This document shows positions 49,701 through 57,000 of a stretch of 64,000 bases of DNA, one piece after another. Where the stretch lies: the NCBI GenBank assembly GCA_946811185.2, contig OX328106.1, positions 44,404,311-44,468,310 of the forward strand, written 5' to 3'. Within the stretch, counting starts at the first letter, position 1; every line of letters begins with the position of its first letter. The notes under the pieces were generated by a model. It was not told the DNA's origin and searched no databases. It saw only the letters and a list, made by a program, of their open reading frames with translations. This DNA comes from Hippopus hippopus (Eukaryota > Mollusca > Bivalvia > Cardiida > Cardiidae). A program made the position numbers and the translations under genes.

Positions 49701-52700
49701 TTTGAGCGGCTCGTATCGATCGATCGACGCCGCCATTTTAGATGTTGTGTTGAAAGTGTAGTCATGTATACGGAGCTCCCGAAAGGGAAACTGCTTTTAC
49801 TTGGGTTTTGCCAGTGTACATGATTATGTTCGGGGCATATTATCCAATCAGATCACGAGAAATTTCTTTGCAGTATAATAAAACGTGACCTACATTGTCC
49901 GATGTTTTTATTATTAGATTGAAAGTTGCATTTCACTTATTTAGCAGGATAACGTTTAAGTTGTCATCGTGTGCAGTGTCTCAATATATATAATCATATC
50001 AGCCTAATTTTCTGTCCACATTTTCTTCCTTTTCCACAATATTTTCAAAAGCTTTCTTCCTCAAGATCTTTAAAACTTGGGATTGTTTGGGAAAGAGTTA
50101 ATCGATATCATCATACAAAAGGCTTTCATAGAGGTGTCGAGTGACAAAAAATGGTAATATTTGGGCAATGAAAAAAACAAACCCTCTTTTTTCCGTCGAT
50201 AAGATAGCCGTACATAAAAATTACAAACTTTTTTCTGTCCAGTGGTCTTTTTTCCCCAAGATAAAAAAAAAAAATGTCTGGAAATGCTGTCTGGCAACTT
50301 CTGTATTTAGAGCTAAACCAGTAGGACAGTTCATGCTTATATTTTAAGCTATTACGAATGTTCGGTACTCACCCTAACCCTTACAAGACGAGAACAAAAT
50401 TGACCTGTCCAAATTCAAAGCATTTCCAGGCGATAAATTAAACCTTTTTTTGTCCATGATTGGGTGGAAACATGCAGGGAAAAGGAGCATTTTCTCCTTT
50501 CCGTCCATGTTTTAACCCTTAGGCTGCTAAGCGCGACTCGATGACCTTTTGCGGACAGTGTAGATCAAGATCAGACTGCACAGAACGTGCAGTCTGATCT
50601 TGGATCTACACAGTCCGATAAGAAGATATTTTCTCCACCCCCCAAAAATTAAAAATAACAACACTAAAGCTTTAAGGTATCATTTAAGTTATTCAGCGGG
50701 ATAAGGGTTAAAGAAAGCTGTATTTCTTAGCATCGGAACTTTGTGGGAAAAGGCCAACTCATTCGCTCCTAACTGACCCACATGCTGCTCATTAAATGAA
50801 ATGAAACTTTCAACCCGAAAGTAAAAACATGAATGTTGTTATTTCAAAGTTATCTTTGGGGGGGGGGGGGGAAATATCTCTTTAACCCTTTACCACACAA
50901 TCCCTACTTTTAACGACCCTGAGAAAGAAGCCTTTTGAAAACATTGTAGGAAAAGGAGAAAGCATTTTCTCCTTTTCCCGCAATGTTTTCTACCCTTTCC
51001 AAAATAAATTTCAAATTTTCAGAAACTTTCATTTTGTCGTGTGCTTTGCAAATGTTTTCAGTTATGACCAGTCTAAAATTTTGTCGTTCGGTAAAGAGTA
51101 AAGGGACAGTGCAGATCCAAAATCAGACTTCAGGTTCTGTGCAGTCTGATCCTGATCTACACGGTCAGCAACAGGTCCTAGAGTCGCGCTTAGCAGCCTA
51201 AGGGCTAAATAAGTTCGCTTTATTACGATGTCCGAGGATTTCTACCACAGATAAAGGTGATTGAGGTAAATGTTAAGTACTAGATAGCTGTCGGTGTATA
51301 ACCGAAGATCAGACTGCACATTTTACAGAAACTTGATTTTATTTAAACATTCAATTCAAATATCGACGAATTTAGCGTGCAACGAAATCGTTAATTTCGC
51401 AAAATCGACGAAATATTATGCCAACGAATTTCTTTGTTGGGCCAACGAATAGCATCTGGTATTAACTGTTCAGTTTTTGTACAACATTTAAATTCCATAT
51501 TGTTAACGGCAAAAAAGGTGCATATTTATAAAGATAAGAACGGATTGGATAACATGTAGCGCATGGAAAAAATTCTTCTAGAAGATAAATTTGCTAGCAC
51601 GAATTCTCAGTAGGTTTCAGCTGTGATACAACGCCTTGCAAAATTTGATATTTTAGTTATTAAAACATAGAAATCTGTCTCGCTCGCTTGGTTTTATTTT
51701 TTCGCCTTTTACGCATTTGCAATTCTGTGTCATTTTTATATAGGTATGGTTCCACCCATTTTAAGATTTTTTTGCCCCCCCCTCCTCCCTCTCTTATTCA
51801 AAAGATCGACTTTCTTGTACTCGTATTCGTTTTCAGTACGACGTTTCTTTGCTTCAAACCTTGGGTCCATCTTTAAAAGTCAGTGTAAGTTCTTAAATTC
51901 AAAAATAGCCATCTAATATAACGAGAAAGATTTGTTTGTAATGGAGTTTAACGCCTTTTTTAACAGCATAGGTCATATCATGGCGGTTAGCGTACCTATG
52001 CATATGTTACCTGGCTTTCTCAAACCAGTACTGACACAACTTTCTGTCCAAGTCACTGGCTACTTTTCTCACATGAGTCAAAGGTGAGAGGCGAAAAATC
52101 GCCGAAAGAAAGTTTGCCTCATCCGGATAACAAGACAGACAGTCTTAACTAGTCAAGTGGCTAATTCTGAAACTCAGAAAATATAAATGAATTTGAAATA
52201 CATGTAGTTGGTGCCGAGATACCAAGATTAAATAACAGCATGGTGTACCCAATATACCAAACAGACAGAAAGCGAAATTTTAGGACAATTCTCAAAATAC
52301 ACAAAGATTGTGGAAAATTATAATGCCAGCGCTTAGACATAATATCTTTTTCTAGAGAAAATTCAAAGGCGAAAAAGGAGCATATCTTTGTCAAATATAT
52401 TGTGAAGAGTACCGTCCCTTCTGGTATGGGTCCGCTCCACTCTTGATGGTTAGCATTGGCCTTAGTTCGATTTTGATATCTTAAGTTATGACAAAGAAAT
52501 CAGAAAGTGTCAAAGTTTTAGCACGAGGCAGACACAGACCCGACGACCACAGGAACAGAGTATCATTTTTAACCCTTGAATAGTTTAATGTATGGCGTGG
52601 AAACTTCACTGAATAGTAGAATCCTTACCGTAGCGGATTGTGTGGGTCCCAGATCAGTATGCACATTCTGTGCAGTCTGATCATGGATCTACAATGTCCG

Positions 52701-54019
52701 CAAATGTGCATTGAGTCTCGCTAAGCATACTATGATTTAGGCACCACCGATACCTACAAACACACTACTTTTGGACTACTTTTTTTTTCCCCATGTCCGT
52801 TTGACTATTGCATCACTTGAAAAAAAAATCTCTTTTATATATATATATATTGTATTCATTTTCGCGTGAACGCGTAAACTAACTCATTTTTATCACAAAA
52901 TAACACGTTAATGACGCGAAAATTATAAATCTACAAAAGAAAAAAAACCTAAAGAATCACAAAGATAAAAACGCATTTTCTATAGATAACACGTATATTT
53001 GTAACTGAAATCAAGTATGCAACGTTACAGATATATCATTGCGATATCAAATCATTGCGCCATGGATCAAATTTACAATAATCGAGTTTTGAAAAACATC
53101 CTTGTAAAAACGTAAAAGACAACACGAAGGTGTCACTCATGTACAGGTATAAACGAGTCGTGCTCTGTGAAAAGGGGTTTAATGTATCTGCAAAAAGTTT
53201 CGACCCAGGTCAGCCTGCGCAGTCCGCGCAGGCTGACTTGGGTCGAAACCTTTTGCTATTGGTCAGTTTTCTACATGTCAAAGGACCATGTGACTACTTA
53301 ATAATTTAGTCGATAATTAGACAAAATGGATTTTATAGATTTATAATTACATGATGACGTGCTTGGTACAGTGTATCACTGAAATGCATTACACCCCCTT
53401 CTGCCAGAGCATAGCTCATATTTAAGGGTGGAACATCAGCCTCTCACACCAAAGGTTCCGGGTTCGAATACTTAGATGATATAGGTCAGCCTTTAGAACT
53501 GCCAACATCATGGTGCAAGTACTGGTTTAGATTTCCGGGAACCACCCATGGAGGGTGCTTCACTTAATTTTTTAAAACTTGTTTCACAATCGGTGTAAAA
53601 TAGGTTTAAACTTAACTAAACTATTTATGTGTACATTTGAAACATTGTTAAAAAATAGCTTTTTTTATGAGCAGTTATAGGTTTTTAAAATGTGATCTGC
53701 CAACAGACACAAAAATGTCTAATCCTAATAGATTTTAACTCTTTACCAATCAATTCCATTATTTCTTCAATCCTGACAAAGAAGTATTTGGAAAACGTGG
53801 TGGGAACAGGTAAAACATCCAGCGTTTTCTCCTTTACACAGTACGTTTACGACCTTCAAAGACAATATCAGTCAACTGAACCTCATTTGAATTGTCGTTG
53901 GCAAACGTTCTCTAAACTATTACAAGATAAACATAGTCCCTCTATTATTTGCAGCGAAACTGAACTTTTTTTGATACCTAAGAGAAGTCTAATTTGTTCA
54001 TGCGGCTGAGAGAGAGGGA

Positions 54020-54053
<34 letters not shown>

Positions 54054-57000
54054 CAGGCAGACAGACAGAAACAGAGAGAGACAGAGAAAGAAAGTGGGGA
54101 GGGGAGGGAGAGGGAAGGAGGACAATCATAAACACAGAGAATGAAAATACTTACAAGAGATTCAAGTTTATCAGGTCTTCAAATGAGTCTTTTGGCACGC
54201 ATGAAATTCTGTTAGTATTCAATAACCTGTTCAGAACAGATAAGGCAAGAACCATAGAATATTAGAATATCATATGACAAATGCTTCTTTTTCGCTCTAT
54301 TCTTTCCATCAAATCGTTAAAGCATATAATTGAATAAAATGATCTGGCAAATTGTCTATTTAACACACTTTTCTTGTCATACAGTTGATCCCGTAGGATG
54401 TCAATGAAGATTCGAGCTGCTTTTCCAAATACCGTGGATAACAAAAAGACGGATCCATATTCACCAAACATTCCCAGTATTCTTGGCCTACCTCTATAAT
54501 CAAGACGGTAAAACATCTCTGATTGCTAAAGTAATTTTGGTTAAGCCAATCAAAACTTTTGTTACTTTGAAATTTAGAAAATCCTTGAGAACTAGAAGCA
54601 GGTTGCTCACTTTCGGATGCCATGTGAAATATCTCGGCCAAAACTATCTAGTATATGTGTCTTGCACTGTGAGAAGGTTTATAATGCAACATCAAAACGT
54701 ATCGACCCGTGTCAGCCTGCGCAGTCCGCGCAGGCTGACATGGGTCGAAATTTTTTGCTCGTGGTAAGTTTATTCCTGTCAAAGATCATTCTATCTCGTG
54801 ATTAAGTCAGGTTTTTCAGGAAAAATAGGTCCACTTTATGTGACGACTTGCTTGGTATAATGCATTACGAAGATTCACTGAACCCCTTTTTCCCAGAGCA
54901 TTGCTCTGAACAAATAGTGCTTTGAGCTTTGAACACATGAATTGCTCCGTCGATGTATTCAACTTACTAGAACTTGCACACGTCATTTCCCGTCTCGCAA
55001 ACGACACTTTTGTATGCGCATGGGTTAAGGGGGGATTTCTCGTAGCGAGGCCAATACGCAAGCCTGCTTTAATTGCAGATTTGCCTTCGTGGGCTAGCTT
55101 TTGTGCATATAGGTAAATTGTCCGTGCAGAAATATACAACAGCAATTTTCTCGATATAACTGCAACAATATAATTATGGTTCTCTATACCCAGTTTGATG
55201 ACCATCTTGGTTTGTTGGCTTTTATTTAAAAAGTCACATTATGTCATTCGTTTCATAGGTTTTTACATCACAGATAAAGCTAAGACCCCCGTGAAACTCG
55301 CAGATTTAATTTACTAACGAGGCGTACGATTTAGTTAATGAATGTATTCCTAAAAAATTCAAATATGCCGATGGCGTCTACAAAACCGGTGTGAGACAAT
55401 AACCTGTCTCTAAAATCGAAGGTTCAGGATCGAACCCTATGATAAGCGGGTCAACCTCTGTTACTACCTACACCAGGGCACGAGTACTGGTTAAGGCTTC
55501 CAAGAAGCTATCATTGAGATGGTTTGATACAACATGTAAAACCTTGTTTCACAATCGAGGTAAATTAAAGATGTGTGAACTAACTGATTCATACAATAAT
55601 TAGTTGGTCAACAATTTATGAGCAAGGCTCTGTGAAAATGGCTTTAATGCACCTGCAAAAAGTATCGATCCATGTCAGCCTGCGCAGTCCGCGCAGGCTG
55701 ACATTGGTCGAAACTCTTTGTTATTGGTAAATTCCCTGCTTGTCCAATGGACATTTCTATCCAAAGATTCAGTGGGTTGTTAGACAAAATGATTGTATGG
55801 GTTCATATTTATGTGATGATTTGCTTCGTATAATGCATCATGAAATGTATTTTAGCCCCTTTTCCACTTGCATGGTACATATATACTTACAGCAGTTGTA
55901 GGGACTTCAGCCCTTTGAACACGTTTAATGGCAGTTCTGTAATCTTGTTACCATACATTACTCTGTAAAAAAAAAAAAGAAATAAATAGTATTTCAAATC
56001 TGAATCAATTTTCATGTAACTAACAAAAGACAATTTAACAAAAATCGTCCACAATCTCTGATACTTCGAATTAACTGATACAGTGACACTTTAGTCATTC
56101 GAACATGCTTTAAGTCGAATCAACTTACAGCGTGGTCGGATGATTAACGTGTCAATGTACTGGCATGAACGCAATTATAAACTGTTAAAGCAAATGAACA
56201 GTATAATATCTGCATATAGTACATCGTATTTTCTGTGTTCAAGTATAGACATATAATGAGAAAAGTTCTTTTACTTACAGAGTATTAAGTGTTGATAAAC
56301 CCTCGAAGGCTTTGGAGTCAATAGTGACGATCTGGTTGTTACTAACATCACTGAAAGAAAGAAAGAAAATATGCCAATGAAAATTACATGACTAGTTAAC
56401 TCATTTTCATAGAAAAGAAATGTTTGGCATATACTTGAAAATCATGAACAATGATTTTTATCAATACAACAAGTATACTGTAAGTCCTAAGATACTCAGG
56501 AAAACTTTGATTGTCCGTTGCAGGCAGTGTTGATTCAAGATCGACTACACAGACAACAATTCAGATCTAGAATCAGTGAGGTCCATAAATTTTGTGAAAT
56601 ATTCTTAAACAGAAAATGTAACAGCTTCAGAAACTGCAGCAATTGGACTTTTTTCTACATGCTTAAAAATATCATTACATTCTTTAAGGTCTCCAATGGT
56701 TAATTTTTCCAGTGGATGCCCCATAAAATAAATCACTGAGGAAGAAAAGACATTGTCTCTGGCTCATATTCTGTAGGTTAGCCAATATTTACCCAATAAA
56801 TCAGAATCGGAAATCCCAGACAGGCGCTGAACTAAAACTTTCATCGGATTAGAGCGAATTAAAGACGGTTCCAATATCATCTTTCAACCATACTGCTCAA
56901 GGCATTTATCCAATTCAATAGTACAAATTCGCACTTGACAGGGCTTGATTAATTTATCGCAACATTTCGGATTCAGACAGAGCTATCCCCCGCGTCTCAT

